From Pseudomonas putida (lineage in GTDB: Bacteria > Pseudomonadota > Gammaproteobacteria > Pseudomonadales > Pseudomonadaceae), in NCBI RefSeq assembly GCF_030159595.1, contig NZ_BSKJ01000007.1, positions 186,001-250,000 on the forward strand: a stretch of 64,000 bases of DNA. The letters are read 5' to 3'. The position numbers were made by a program, and so were the translations under genes. How positions within the stretch are numbered: the stretch's first letter is position 1; each line of letters begins with the position of its first letter. Positions 27,283 to 36,056 of this stretch are shown piece by piece. Below the pieces are notes generated by a model, which saw only the letters and a list, made by a program, of their open reading frames with translations, searched no databases and had not been told where the DNA came from.

Positions 27283-27474
27283 TCACTTGGCGCGGGCGTT
27301 CTGCAGCATTTGCTCAAGCAGCATGATCAGCGCGTCTGGATCCATCTCGGTAAAGGTGTCATGGGAGGTTTCAATGATCATGCGTGCAAAGGCGGGGCTG
27401 TACTCGGGCGCTTCCTCCTGATCATCGCCGTGAGCCATCCGCTGTTCTTCACCTGCCGGCTCCTTGTCGTCCAT
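27283..27474 (-). CDS. Small acidic hypothetical protein (63 aa)
   Basis: 63 codons from ATG 27474, which lies 1 bp after the TGA of the upstream gene, with a GGGGG stretch as ribosome binding site. An in-frame ATG at 27492 is less likely. The N-terminal half is acidic (EEQRMAHGDDQEEAPE). The C-terminal half is a predicted amphipathic helix (DPDALIMLLEQMLQNA). No domain recognised. Coupling to the 286-aa gene suggests the two products act together. Confidence 0.65.
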   Translation of the reverse strand: MDDKEPAGEEQRMAHGDDQEEAPEYSPAFARMIIETSHDTFTEMDPDALIMLLEQMLQNARAK

Positions 27475-27475
27475 G

Positions 27476-28336
27476 TCACGCCCCCAGGTCATATCCGATC
27501 ATGAAAAGGCCGGCTTCCAGTGCACGCAATGGGGCATGTTCACCTATTTGGCAATTGAATGGGCTGGTCGCGGCCTTGGGGTGAGCCAGGACTGCGCCAA
27601 GTAGCCAACTGGCCTGGAGGTTCCATTTCACATGGTGGGTGCCCGTGCGCAGGCGCTTGAACGTGAGTGCACCCACGCCAGGATTGCGGCGCTTCGGTGC
27701 GCTGGCACCTTTACCTTCTTTTGCTGCAGCCCAAGGGAAGCACAAGGCTTCAGGCACGCTGGCAATCCTGTGAGCGTCGCAATATTTGACCACCAGCCAG
27801 CCAAGTGCGGCAGCGACGCGCGAGTCGTAGATCAGAAAGTTATCGCAGAGCAGCGCGTAAACCTTGGTCATGCCCGAGTTGAAGCGAAAGTGCCGAGCGC
27901 GAAACACAGGTTGCCCATGATCGCCATTGTCGATCGCCTGCTGCACACTGTTGATCATGCTGCTCAATCCGGCACGATTGGCTTCAAGCCATTTGCCGTT
28001 GCCAGCCGTAACGCCACCCCAGGCCATCACATCGCGCGTTGCTTGCAGCATCAGTGCATCATCGTGAGTTGCAGCGAGCAGGTCTTGGCGCAGCGCCGCC
28101 AGTGCAATGCCATTGCTGGTGGGGCAGCCACCCGCTGCGAAGCCCAGGCGCTCATTGCCAGGGTGGTTCCACCGGTAGGCTTCAAAGGCGTTGTACAGCG
28201 ACTGACACTGCCATCTCTCTCTCGAGCGGCGCTCGACATACTGGTGGCGGAACAGTGTTTGCGAGTCGAGTTCGGTGGCCAGCCAGTTGATGAAGGAAGC
28301 AACGTGGGGAAGGTTGAGGTAGTCTTGGCGCTTCAT
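27476..28336 (-). CDS. Hypothetical protein in WYL-linked unit
   Basis: 286 residues, soluble, no clear catalytic motif. The segment GMTKVYALLCDNFLIYDSRVAAAL resembles a pattern (lysine, hydrophobic strand, F-x-I-x-D-x-R-V) that I associate with uncharacterised helix-hairpin-helix-like proteins near defence genes; this is an impression, not a search result. A basic region (KEGKGASAPKRRNPGVGAL) could touch nucleic acid. GGAG precedes ATG 28336. It is divergent from the WYL regulator across a 94-bp region and coupled to the 63-aa gene. Confidence 0.7.
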   Translation of the reverse strand: MKRQDYLNLPHVASFINWLATELDSQTLFRHQYVERRSRERWQCQSLYNAFEAYRWNHPGNERLGFAAGGCPTSNGIALAALRQDLLAATHDDALMLQATRDVMAWGGVTAGNGKWLEANRAGLSSMINSVQQAIDNGDHGQPVFRARHFRFNSGMTKVYALLCDNFLIYDSRVAAALGWLVVKYCDAHRIASVPEALCFPWAAAKEGKGASAPKRRNPGVGALTFKRLRTGTHHVKWNLQASWLLGAVLAHPKAATSPFNCQIGEHAPLRALEAGLFMIGYDLGA

Positions 28337-28430
28337 GTAATGCTCCTGTGGTTCAGGCTTTTTGCAGTTTACCCTGCCGACCAGACGATCATTACAGCCG
28401 ATAGGCCCATTTCCTGTCCTTATCTAAGCC

Positions 28431-29510
28431 ATGACTCAACTTTTTCATCGCCGCGACTACCTGCGTCAGATTCTCAGGCAGGCTGATACCAGCCTGTCCA
28501 CAAAAAAGCTTCACCAGACACTGCTGCAATGGCTTGAAATGAACAGTGAGGATGTCGGGCATGATTTAAAGGTTACCCGGCGCGACCTGGAGGCGCTGGA
28601 GCGTGGGGGATATGTGGTATCCAAGCCAGATCCCGACGATAAACGAGGGTTGCTATGGTGCCCTGTGGGGCGAAGCCATGAGGTGACAATGCCTCCGGCG
28701 GATGCAATGACCCTTACCGCGATATTTCAGCATGCCGAGCGGTTCGGCCTGCATTCGCGTTCTGGCACCCTCGCGAAGCTGCGCGGTTACGCTGAGCAGG
28801 TCATGCAGGACCGCGCCAGGCGCCACATCGATTTCGCCAGGCGAATCACTACCGGTACGCGTTTCACCGTGTTACTGCCTGGTAAGGTCGATGAGGAGCA
28901 TTTGAAGCGGCTTCAACTCGCTATCCTCGATAACGCGCCAATGGAGGTCGGCTACCGTCCGCGTGATGCTGGAGGCGTCGAGTGTACCTACCAGCTCAAA
29001 CCCTTGGCCCTTTCGCATCAGGATTCGAACATCTACCTCTCGGCGTATGTGCTGGAGGAAGCCTGGCCAGAGGGCGCAGAGCCTTCGCCGGGTAGCAAGC
29101 GCGGCAAATACAGCAGCAACGGGCCCGGCACGATGTGCGCGTTGATGCTTCATCGCGTGACCCGGGTCGAGCCGGGCAGCCGCGTTATCGAGGGACCGGA
29201 GGATTACGATGTTCATTCGTATGCCGCACAGAAGGACCTGATGACCATTCACACCGACCGGCCCGAGACAATCAGCTTGCGTCTGAGCGCCAATCTGCAC
29301 AACAGGCTCAGTGAGAACCCGCTCGCGCACGATCAGCAAATCGTCGCCGATGGTGAGAAATGGCTGCTGACCTGCACGCTTCACGACACACAGGGGCTGA
29401 GGCTGTTCCTGATGGCCAATGCGGCCGATATCGAAGTGCTCGGGCCGTTGGCGTTGAGGGCTCACATTCGTGAAACGCTGCACGCGGCCATGGGGTTGTA
29501 CGCAGGCTGA
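28431..29510 (+). CDS. WYL-domain transcriptional regulator
   Basis: 359 residues. The N-terminal winged-helix region (HRRDYLRQILRQADTSLSTKKLHQTLLQWL, then VTRRDLEALERGGYV) is followed by a WYL-type ligand domain (LQLAILDNAPMEVGYRPRDAG, then TYQLKPLALSHQDSNIYLSAYV) and a WCX-like C-terminal extension. WYL regulators such as BrxR and CapW control phage-defence operons and are thought to sense nucleic-acid fragments or nucleotides. The start lacks an obvious ribosome binding site. It likely controls itself and the divergent pair at 27283-28336. Confidence 0.85.
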   Translation: MTQLFHRRDYLRQILRQADTSLSTKKLHQTLLQWLEMNSEDVGHDLKVTRRDLEALERGGYVVSKPDPDDKRGLLWCPVGRSHEVTMPPADAMTLTAIFQHAERFGLHSRSGTLAKLRGYAEQVMQDRARRHIDFARRITTGTRFTVLLPGKVDEEHLKRLQLAILDNAPMEVGYRPRDAGGVECTYQLKPLALSHQDSNIYLSAYVLEEAWPEGAEPSPGSKRGKYSSNGPGTMCALMLHRVTRVEPGSRVIEGPEDYDVHSYAAQKDLMTIHTDRPETISLRLSANLHNRLSENPLAHDQQIVADGEKWLLTCTLHDTQGLRLFLMANAADIEVLGPLALRAHIRETLHAAMGLYAG

Positions 29511-29529
29511 TGGGGGCAGGTCGCCCCCA
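29511..29529. terminator. Hairpin between convergent WYL and mocR genes
   Basis: TGGGGGC (29511-29517) pairs with GCCCCCA (29523-29529) around AGGTC, 1 bp after the WYL stop codon. No long T-run follows. Confidence 0.5.
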
Positions 29530-29550
29530 CAACCTCACCTGACCTGCCGT

Positions 29551-30957
29551 TTACACAAAAGCCCGCCCCCCACGGCGGCGGTCTTCCTTCAGTAACCCCT
29601 CCACCTTGCGCAACGCTTGCCCCAGCACGGCCTGGTCCGCTGCCCCGCCCAGCGAAATACGCACGGCATCCGGCCCCTGCGGGGCAACGCTGAACGAATC
29701 CGCCCCGGCCACACTCACCCCCACATCATCCAGCGCTTGGGTAAACCGTTCCTGGTGCCAGTGCGCCGGCAACGGCAACCACAGGTGCAGCCCGGTTGGG
29801 TGGGCCTGGAATTCATGGCTCAGCAGTGTGCGTGCCAGGTGCTGGCGGGCGCGGGCTTCGCGCTGGATTTCCTGTACCAGCGCCTTGGCGGTACCGCCGC
29901 GTATCCACTGCTCGACCAGTGCCAGCAACAGGGCCGAACAGCCCATGCTCGATGCGCGCAGGCCCCTTAGCAGGCCCTGGCCGTCATCACCTCGCGGTGG
30001 CAGCACAAAAGCGGTGCGCAGGCTTGGCCACAAGCACTTGGACAGCGACGCCAAGTAATAGGTATTGGCCCCCCCGGTCAGGCAGGTGATGGGCGTAGGC
30101 GCATCGTCAAGCAGATAGCGGTAGGGGTCGTCCTCGATCAACGTGATGCCGCACTTTAGCAGCACCTCGGCAATCGCCTGGCGCCGGGCCACGGGCATGG
30201 TGTGCGCTGTAGGGTTCTGGAAGGTGGGGTTGAGGTACAGCAGGCGTGCACCGCTCTCTTGGCAGGCCTGTTCCAGGTGGTCGGGGCGCATGCCGTCGGC
30301 GTCACTGGCCACCGCGACAATGCGCAGCCCTAATTGCTGGGCGGCCAGTAGCAGGCCAGGGTAGGTCAGTGGGTCGCACAGCACGGCGTCACCCACGCGG
30401 GCATGGGCGCCGAGGATGGCGAAGATGGCCGCTTGCGACCCCGAGCACAGGGCCAAGTTGCGGCTGTCCAGATCACCCAGCGCCGGCTTCAACCAACCCT
30501 GCGCGGCCTGCAGCAGCGAGCGGGTGCCCGGTTCATCCTGGTAAGGCGATAGCGCTTCAATGCGGTTGCATCGCAGTACCTGCTCAAGCCCGGTGCTTAC
30601 CCATTGAGCCATCGAGCCATTGGCCGGCTGCGGCGGGATGTTCATGGTCAGGTCAACGCCTGCCGGGGTGGATGTTTCCCGGGCACCCAGAATGAACGAC
30701 CCGCGCCCACCGTAGGAGGCAATCAGGCCGCGGTCGCGGGCTTCGGCGTAGGCCCGGGTCACTGTGGTCAGGTCGACACCCAAGTGCGCCGCCAGCGCAC
30801 GCTGCGGTGGGATTTGCTCGCCATCTTGCAAAATCCCAGACTGTATGGATTCTGAGAGCATGTCTGCAATCTGTATGTATCTTGGCCCTGCCTTTGGCTT
30901 GAAAGGTCTAGTCCAGCCTATTTGAACGTCTTCTCTTGGCGTTTCGGCAAGAGGCAT
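29551..30957 (-). CDS. MocR-type regulator (GntR HTH fused to aminotransferase-like domain)
   Basis: 468 residues from ATG 30957 (further ATGs at 30984 and 30990 are possible). The GntR winged helix spans about 25-95 (IQIADMLSESIQSGILQDGEQ, then PPQRALAAHLGVDLTTVTRAYAE). A fold-type-I PLP domain follows, with the PLP lysine in LASLSKCLWPSLR. MocR proteins sense amino-group metabolites or PLP and usually control a neighbouring gene. It is divergent from the sulfite reductase-cio operon, matching what I recall of the cio cluster of a cyanide-tolerant P. pseudoalcaligenes strain. Four CCATAC/GCATAC elements lie just upstream of the start. Confidence 0.88.
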   Translation of the reverse strand: MPLAETPREDVQIGWTRPFKPKAGPRYIQIADMLSESIQSGILQDGEQIPPQRALAAHLGVDLTTVTRAYAEARDRGLIASYGGRGSFILGARETSTPAGVDLTMNIPPQPANGSMAQWVSTGLEQVLRCNRIEALSPYQDEPGTRSLLQAAQGWLKPALGDLDSRNLALCSGSQAAIFAILGAHARVGDAVLCDPLTYPGLLLAAQQLGLRIVAVASDADGMRPDHLEQACQESGARLLYLNPTFQNPTAHTMPVARRQAIAEVLLKCGITLIEDDPYRYLLDDAPTPITCLTGGANTYYLASLSKCLWPSLRTAFVLPPRGDDGQGLLRGLRASSMGCSALLLALVEQWIRGGTAKALVQEIQREARARQHLARTLLSHEFQAHPTGLHLWLPLPAHWHQERFTQALDDVGVSVAGADSFSVAPQGPDAVRISLGGAADQAVLGQALRKVEGLLKEDRRRGGRAFV

Positions 30958-30980
30958 GAGTATATCCCCCGGTTGTAAGT

Positions 30981-31045
30981 CCATACACATAGGAATATCA
31001 TGGCATACGGTTGTTAATAAAGCCATACAGATGGAATGCGTATGG
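30981..31045. promoter_or_regulatory. Repeated CCATAC motifs, candidate MocR operator
   Basis: CCATAC at 30981, GCATAC at 31003 and CCATAC at 31023 are direct repeats spaced 22 and 20 bp, about two helical turns. An inverted GTATGG lies at 31040-31045. MocR regulators typically bind direct repeats of this size between themselves and the target gene. Confidence 0.55.
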
Positions 31046-31125
31046 GTATTTTTGATGTGCACCGGAACGGCGCCGCAGGGTTGCAACGATAAGCGCTTCC
31101 GGGCTGCCAGTCATGGAGATGTTCG

Positions 31126-33135
31126 ATGAATGACTGTCATCTGATCTGCGCCAACCGCCTAGGCGATGGGGCTGTGGTCTGGCTTGATGCCGGGCATGAG
31201 TGGGTAGAGACACTGGAACAGGCCGGCACCTTCGATGCGCAAGCCCTGATAGCGGCAACCGTCACCGCCGAAGCTGCCGTGCGGGCCAACCAGGTGGTTG
31301 CGCCGACGCCTTGTGAAGCCTGGCTGGTCGATGGCCAGCCCGAGCCCAAAAGCCTGCGTGAGCGGTTGCGCGCGCGTGGACCGTCGGTACGCAGCGACCT
31401 TGGCAAGCAGGCTGCCGGGATCTCGCCACAAGGCGGCAAGGACGCGCGGCCGGTGCTGCCGGTTGCGGCAGGGCAGGCTGGGGTGTACCGCTACGACCCG
31501 TTCGAGCGTGAGTTCCTCAAGGACCGCGCCCGCCATTTCGAGCAGCAGGTTGCCCGCCGCCTGAGCGGCGAACTGGATGAAGAGGCGTTCAAGGTTTACC
31601 GGCTGATGAACGGCCTGTATCTGCAACTCCACGGCTACATGCTGCGCGTGGCCATCCCCTATGGCACCTTGAGCGCGGTGCAGTTGCGTCAGCTGGCTTA
31701 TGTGGCACGCACCTATGACAAAGGCTACGGTCACCTCACCACCCGGCAGAACATCCAGTTCAACTGGCCGCGCCTGGCGGATACGCCGGAAATTCTGTCG
31801 GTACTGGCCGATGCTGATCTGCATTGCATCCAGACCAGCGGCAACTGCATCCGTAACGTGACCACCGACCATTTTGCCGGTGCCGCCGAAGATGAAGTGC
31901 TCGACCCGAGGGTACATGCCGAGATCCTCCGTCAGTGGTCAACCGACCACCCGGAATTCACTTACCTCCCGCGCAAGTTCAAGATTGCCATCACCGGCAG
32001 CCCCAAAGACCGTGCGGCTGTGCGCTTCCATGATATCGGCATACTTGCGCAGCGCAACGAACAGGGTGAGGTGGGCTTCCAGGTGTATGCCGGTGGTGGT
32101 CTGGGGCGTACCCCGATCGTCGGCACCCGGGTGCGCGAGTGGTTGCCGGAGCGTGAACTGTTGCGCTACGTCGAAGCCATCTTGCGGGTGTACAACGCCC
32201 TGGGGCGGCGCGACAACCTGTACAAGGCACGCATCAAGATCCTGGTTCGCGAGCTCAAGCCTGGTCGTTTCATCGAGATGATCGAGCAGGAATTCGCCAG
32301 CCTGCCGGCCGACCACCAATACCTGGAGCCGGCCATCGTCCAAGGCATTCATGCGCGCTTCGTGCAACCGGCTTTCGAGGCATTGCCCGGGTTGTGTGAC
32401 AGCTTCATGCGCGCACGGGCAGACGACAACGCGTTCGCCAGCTGGGTACGCACCAACACCCACCCGCACAAGCAGCGTGGGTATATCAGCGCGGTGATCT
32501 CGCTGAAACCACCTGGCGGCATCCCTGGTGACATCAGCGCCGACGAAATGCTCACCTTGGCAGACCTTGCCGAGGCCTACTCGCTGAACGAAATTCGTGT
32601 CTCTCACGAGCAGAACCTGGTGTTGCCGCATATCCGCCAGGGCGACCTGTACGGCGTCTGGCAGGCACTGCGTCAAGCCGGCCTGGCGACCAGCAACATC
32701 GGCTTGTTGTCCGACGCCATCGCCTGCCCTGGCATGGACTACTGCAGCCTGGCCACCGCCCGCTCGGTGCCGGTTGCCCAGCGCATCGCCCAGCGTTTCG
32801 ACGCAGCCCGGCAACAGGAAATCGGCGAGCTCAAGCTCAATGTCTCCGGCTGCATCAATGCCTGTGCGCACCACCATGTGGCGCATATCGGCATCCTCGG
32901 TCTGGACAAGGCCGGCCACGAAAATTACCAGATCACGCTGGGCGGCAGTGCCGAAGAGGACGCGGCGGTCGGGACCATCCTCGGCCGCTCGGTGCCCTTT
33001 GAGGAGGTGCCCGACATCGTCGAGGCAATCATTGCCATTTACCTGCAGTTACGCGAGGACGGCGAGCGCTTTCTCGACACCTACCGCCGCGTCGGTATCG
33101 AGCCATTCAAGGAGGTGCTACGTGATGCTCGTTGA
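31126..33135 (+). CDS. DUF2849-sulfite/nitrite reductase fusion (siroheme hemoprotein)
   Basis: 669 residues. The first 100 or so match the DUF2849 pattern (ICANRLGDGAVVWL, then LRERLRARGPSVRSDLG), usually a separate small protein beside cysI. The rest is a sulfite/nitrite reductase: two ferredoxin-like half-domains and two 4Fe-4S/siroheme domains, with the cluster cysteines in CPGMDYC and NVSGCINAC and a CIQTSGNCIRNV segment. It probably reduces sulfite with six electrons. GGAG lies 7 bp before ATG 31126. It begins an operon with DUF934, cioA and cioB. Sulfite reductase in a cio cluster may link sulfur supply to respiration under cyanide or sulfide stress. Confidence 0.9.
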   Translation: MNDCHLICANRLGDGAVVWLDAGHEWVETLEQAGTFDAQALIAATVTAEAAVRANQVVAPTPCEAWLVDGQPEPKSLRERLRARGPSVRSDLGKQAAGISPQGGKDARPVLPVAAGQAGVYRYDPFEREFLKDRARHFEQQVARRLSGELDEEAFKVYRLMNGLYLQLHGYMLRVAIPYGTLSAVQLRQLAYVARTYDKGYGHLTTRQNIQFNWPRLADTPEILSVLADADLHCIQTSGNCIRNVTTDHFAGAAEDEVLDPRVHAEILRQWSTDHPEFTYLPRKFKIAITGSPKDRAAVRFHDIGILAQRNEQGEVGFQVYAGGGLGRTPIVGTRVREWLPERELLRYVEAILRVYNALGRRDNLYKARIKILVRELKPGRFIEMIEQEFASLPADHQYLEPAIVQGIHARFVQPAFEALPGLCDSFMRARADDNAFASWVRTNTHPHKQRGYISAVISLKPPGGIPGDISADEMLTLADLAEAYSLNEIRVSHEQNLVLPHIRQGDLYGVWQALRQAGLATSNIGLLSDAIACPGMDYCSLATARSVPVAQRIAQRFDAARQQEIGELKLNVSGCINACAHHHVAHIGILGLDKAGHENYQITLGGSAEEDAAVGTILGRSVPFEEVPDIVEAIIAIYLQLREDGERFLDTYRRVGIEPFKEVLRDAR

Positions 33136-33601
33136 TCGTGAAGGCCAGGTGCAGCCCGATAGCTGGCGCTACCTGAGCAGCGAAGCGCTGCCGACCTACG
33201 CCCCGCACACCGTGCTGCAGCCGCAGCAGTGGGACGACTACCACATGCGTTTCGGTCAGTCGGCCGAGGGCCTGTGGCTGAGCGCCGACCAGGACCCGGC
33301 GCAAGTGCTGGCGTTGCTTGGCCACCTGGCGTTGATCGTGATCGAGTTCGCCAAGTCACGCGATGGCCGTGGCTTCACCTTGGCCAGGCTGCTGCGCGAG
33401 CGCCATGGGTTCACCGGCGACCTGCGTGCCGCCGGGCCATTGCTGCCTGACCAGTTCGCCATGTTGCTGCAGTGCGGCTTCACCAGCGCCCTGGTTTCGC
33501 CCAGCGTGCCCGCGCAGCGCTGGCAGGATGCCGCAGCTGCCCATCGGCAGGCCCGGCCACGCACGCTGCTGCAACGTCTTTCCCAACGGAGCGAGGCATA
33601 G
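33125..33601 (+). CDS. DUF934 family protein (sulfite-reduction associated)
   Basis: 158 residues. The central IEFAKSRDGRGFTLARLLRERHGFTGDLRA and later LLPDQFAMLLQCGFTSALV are typical of DUF934, a family found next to sulfite reductase genes and thought to help sulfite reduction. ATG 33125 overlaps the reductase stop by 11 bp, so the two are translationally coupled. No cofactor motif is seen. The cioA start follows 2 bp after its stop. Confidence 0.87.
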   Translation: MLVDREGQVQPDSWRYLSSEALPTYAPHTVLQPQQWDDYHMRFGQSAEGLWLSADQDPAQVLALLGHLALIVIEFAKSRDGRGFTLARLLRERHGFTGDLRAAGPLLPDQFAMLLQCGFTSALVSPSVPAQRWQDAAAAHRQARPRTLLQRLSQRSEA

Positions 33602-33603
33602 CC

Positions 33604-35025
33604 ATGTTTAGCCTTACAGCCTTGGAGCTGGCCCGTATACAGTTTGGTTTCACCATTACCTTTCACATCATTTTCCCGGCCATCACCATTGGCCTGGCGG
33701 CGTTTCTGGCGGTGCTGGAAGGCCTGTGGCTGTGGAAGAAGGAAAACGCCTACCTCGACCTTTACCACTTCTGGTCGAAGATCTTCGCCGTCAACTTCGC
33801 CATGGGCGTGGTCTCGGGGCTGGTCATGGCCTACCAGTTCGGCACCAACTGGAGCTTCTACTCGCAGTTTGCCGGCAGTATCACTGGCCCGTTGCTGACT
33901 TACGAGGTGCTGACGGCCTTCTTCCTTGAAGCGGGCTTTCTCGGGGTGATGCTGTTCGGCTGGCACAAGGTCGGCCGTGGTCTGCACTTCTTCGCCACAC
34001 TGATGGTGGCCGTGGGCACGATGATTTCCGCCACCTGGATTCTGGCGTCCAACAGTTGGATGCAGACCCCGCAAGGCCACGAAGTGATCAATGGCGTGGT
34101 GGTGCCCGTGGACTGGTTCGCCATCATTTTCAACCCGTCGTTCCCGTACCGCCTGGCGCACATGGTAACTGCCGCCATGCTGTCGACCGCGTTGTTCGTC
34201 GGCGCCTCGGCGGCGTGGCACCTGTTGCGAGGCAACCGCACCCCGGCAGTACAGAAGATGTTTTCGATGGCGTTGTGGATGCTGCTGTTCACCGCGCCGC
34301 TGCAGGTGCTGATTGGTGACGTGCATGGCTTGAACACGCTCAAGTACCAGCCGGCGAAGATCGCCGCAGTAGAGGGCCACTGGAGCAACACGCCGGGGCA
34401 GGGTGTGCCGCTGATTCTGTTCGGTATACCCGACATGGAAGCAGAAACCACCCGCTACAAGGTCGAGATCCCTAACCTGGCCAGCCTGATTCTGACTCAC
34501 AGTCTGCACGGGCAGATCCCGGCGTTGAAAGACTTCCCGAAAGAAGACCGACCCAACGCGACCATCCTGTTCTGGTGCTTCCGGGTCATGGTTGGCCTGG
34601 GGTTGCTGATGGTCGTGCTCGGCCTGGTTGGTACCTGGCAGCGCTGGCGTGGGCGGTTGTACGCGTCGCGGGGGCTGGCACGGTTTGCCCTGTGGATGGG
34701 GCCTTCGGGGCTGGTGGCCCTGCTGGCCGGCTGGTACGTCACCGAAATCGGCCGTCAGCCCTGGGTGGTGTACGGCCTGATGCGAACCAAGGACGCTGTT
34801 TCCGACCACTCGGCGCTGACCTTGTCGGTGGGCCTGGTGGTGCTGGTGGTGATGTACATGGCGGTGTTCGGCACCGGCGTCGTCTACATGCTGCGCATGG
34901 TCGGCAAGGGGCCGCAGGCACACGACGACCACGAACAGCCGGTGTCCGACAACCAGCGGCCGGCCCGCCCGTTGTCGGCAGTGGATGACCCGCTGTATCC
35001 GCATTCGCCCAATTACACTGACTGA
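33604..35025 (+). CDS. cioA: Cyanide-insensitive quinol oxidase subunit I
   Basis: 473 residues, CydA family with nine or so transmembrane helices. N-terminal LARIQFGFTITFHIIFPAITIGLA carries a heme-ligand histidine. GTNWSFYSQFAGSITGPLLTYEVLTAFFLEAGFLGVMLFGW contains the conserved quinol- and heme-site residues. The Q-loop region (GDVHGLNTLKYQPAKIAAVEGHW) is short, as in CIO-type oxidases rather than the long-loop E. coli enzyme. It transfers electrons from ubiquinol to oxygen and is expected to resist cyanide. Third gene of the DUF2849-SiR operon. Confidence 0.92.
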   Translation: MFSLTALELARIQFGFTITFHIIFPAITIGLAAFLAVLEGLWLWKKENAYLDLYHFWSKIFAVNFAMGVVSGLVMAYQFGTNWSFYSQFAGSITGPLLTYEVLTAFFLEAGFLGVMLFGWHKVGRGLHFFATLMVAVGTMISATWILASNSWMQTPQGHEVINGVVVPVDWFAIIFNPSFPYRLAHMVTAAMLSTALFVGASAAWHLLRGNRTPAVQKMFSMALWMLLFTAPLQVLIGDVHGLNTLKYQPAKIAAVEGHWSNTPGQGVPLILFGIPDMEAETTRYKVEIPNLASLILTHSLHGQIPALKDFPKEDRPNATILFWCFRVMVGLGLLMVVLGLVGTWQRWRGRLYASRGLARFALWMGPSGLVALLAGWYVTEIGRQPWVVYGLMRTKDAVSDHSALTLSVGLVVLVVMYMAVFGTGVVYMLRMVGKGPQAHDDHEQPVSDNQRPARPLSAVDDPLYPHSPNYTD

Positions 35026-35039
35026 CCGGAGACGCTGTC

Positions 35040-36047
35040 ATGGGTATTGATCTTCCGCTGATCTGGTTCCTGATCATCGGCTTTGGCGTGATGATGTACG
35101 TCATCATGGACGGTTTCGACCTGGGTATCGGCATCCTGTTCCCGTTCATCACCGACCGCGACCACCGCGACACCATGGTCAACACTGTGGCGCCGGTGTG
35201 GGATGGCAACGAAACCTGGCTGGTGCTGGGTGGGGCAGGGTTGATGGCGGCGTTCCCCAAGGTCTACGCCATTTTGCTCAGTGCGTTATATATCCCTGCG
35301 CTCGGCCTGCTGGTGGGGTTGATCTGGCGCGGCGTGTCGTTCGAGTTTCGTTTCAAGGCCGATGATGCGCACAAACCGTTCTGGGACCGGGCGTTCATTG
35401 GAGGGTCCTACGCGGCGGCGTTTTTCCAAGGGGTGATGCTGGGGGCATTCATCGACGGGCACTCGATTGTCGATGGCGTGGCTACCAATGGCCTGATGAG
35501 CTGGTTGACGCCGTTCAACGTGTTCTGCGGGATCGGTGTGGTCGTGGCGTATGCGTTGCTGGGCGCCACCTGGCTGGTGTTGAAGACCGAGGGCCGGCTG
35601 CAGGCCAGTATCATTCGCGCCTGTTCGCCGATCACCCTGGCGACGGTGGCGGTGATGCTGATCGTCAGCATCTGGACGCCACTGACCCACCCGGCCATTT
35701 TCGAGCGTTGGTTCAGCTTGCCCAACTTCTGGTTCTTCCTGCCGGTACCGGTGCTGGTGTTGGTGGCCACATGGGCGATCCTCCGGTCGTTACGCGGTGC
35801 GCCCCACGCCGGGCCCTTCGTCTGGTCGCTGGTGTTGGTGTTCCTCGGTTATACCGGTTTGGTGATCAGCATCTGGCCGTATGTGCTGCCGCCCAGCCTG
35901 ACCCTCTGGGAAGCTGCGGCGCCACCGCAGAGCCTGGGCTTCGCCCTGGTCGGGGCGTTGCTGATCATCCCGTTCATCCTGGGGTATTCGGCCTGGTCGT
36001 ATTATGTGTTTCGCGGCAAGGTGAAGGACGGCGAGGGTTATCACTGA
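35040..36047 (+). CDS. cioB: Cyanide-insensitive quinol oxidase subunit II
   Basis: 335 residues, CydB family. The N-terminal VMMYVIMDGFDLGIGILFPF, VAPVWDGNETWLVLGGAGLMAAFP and later GVSFEFRFKADDAHKPFWD are diagnostic. It forms the membrane heterodimer with CioA. CCGGAGACG lies just upstream of ATG 35040, 14 bp after cioA. No CydX-like small subunit is visible after it. Convergent with the heme oxygenase gene. Confidence 0.93.
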   Translation: MGIDLPLIWFLIIGFGVMMYVIMDGFDLGIGILFPFITDRDHRDTMVNTVAPVWDGNETWLVLGGAGLMAAFPKVYAILLSALYIPALGLLVGLIWRGVSFEFRFKADDAHKPFWDRAFIGGSYAAAFFQGVMLGAFIDGHSIVDGVATNGLMSWLTPFNVFCGIGVVVAYALLGATWLVLKTEGRLQASIIRACSPITLATVAVMLIVSIWTPLTHPAIFERWFSLPNFWFFLPVPVLVLVATWAILRSLRGAPHAGPFVWSLVLVFLGYTGLVISIWPYVLPPSLTLWEAAAPPQSLGFALVGALLIIPFILGYSAWSYYVFRGKVKDGEGYH

Positions 36048-36056
36048 GCCGCAAGG

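Noticed and set aside
26900..27286. 128-codon minus-strand frame upstream of the Arg/His-rich gene
   Set aside because: It overlaps the start of the better-supported exported protein and has no domain or ribosome site.
33256..35004. Antisense frame of 582 codons opposite DUF934 and cioA
   Set aside because: Composition is His/Gln/Arg-rich shadow sequence with no motif; both sense genes are well supported.
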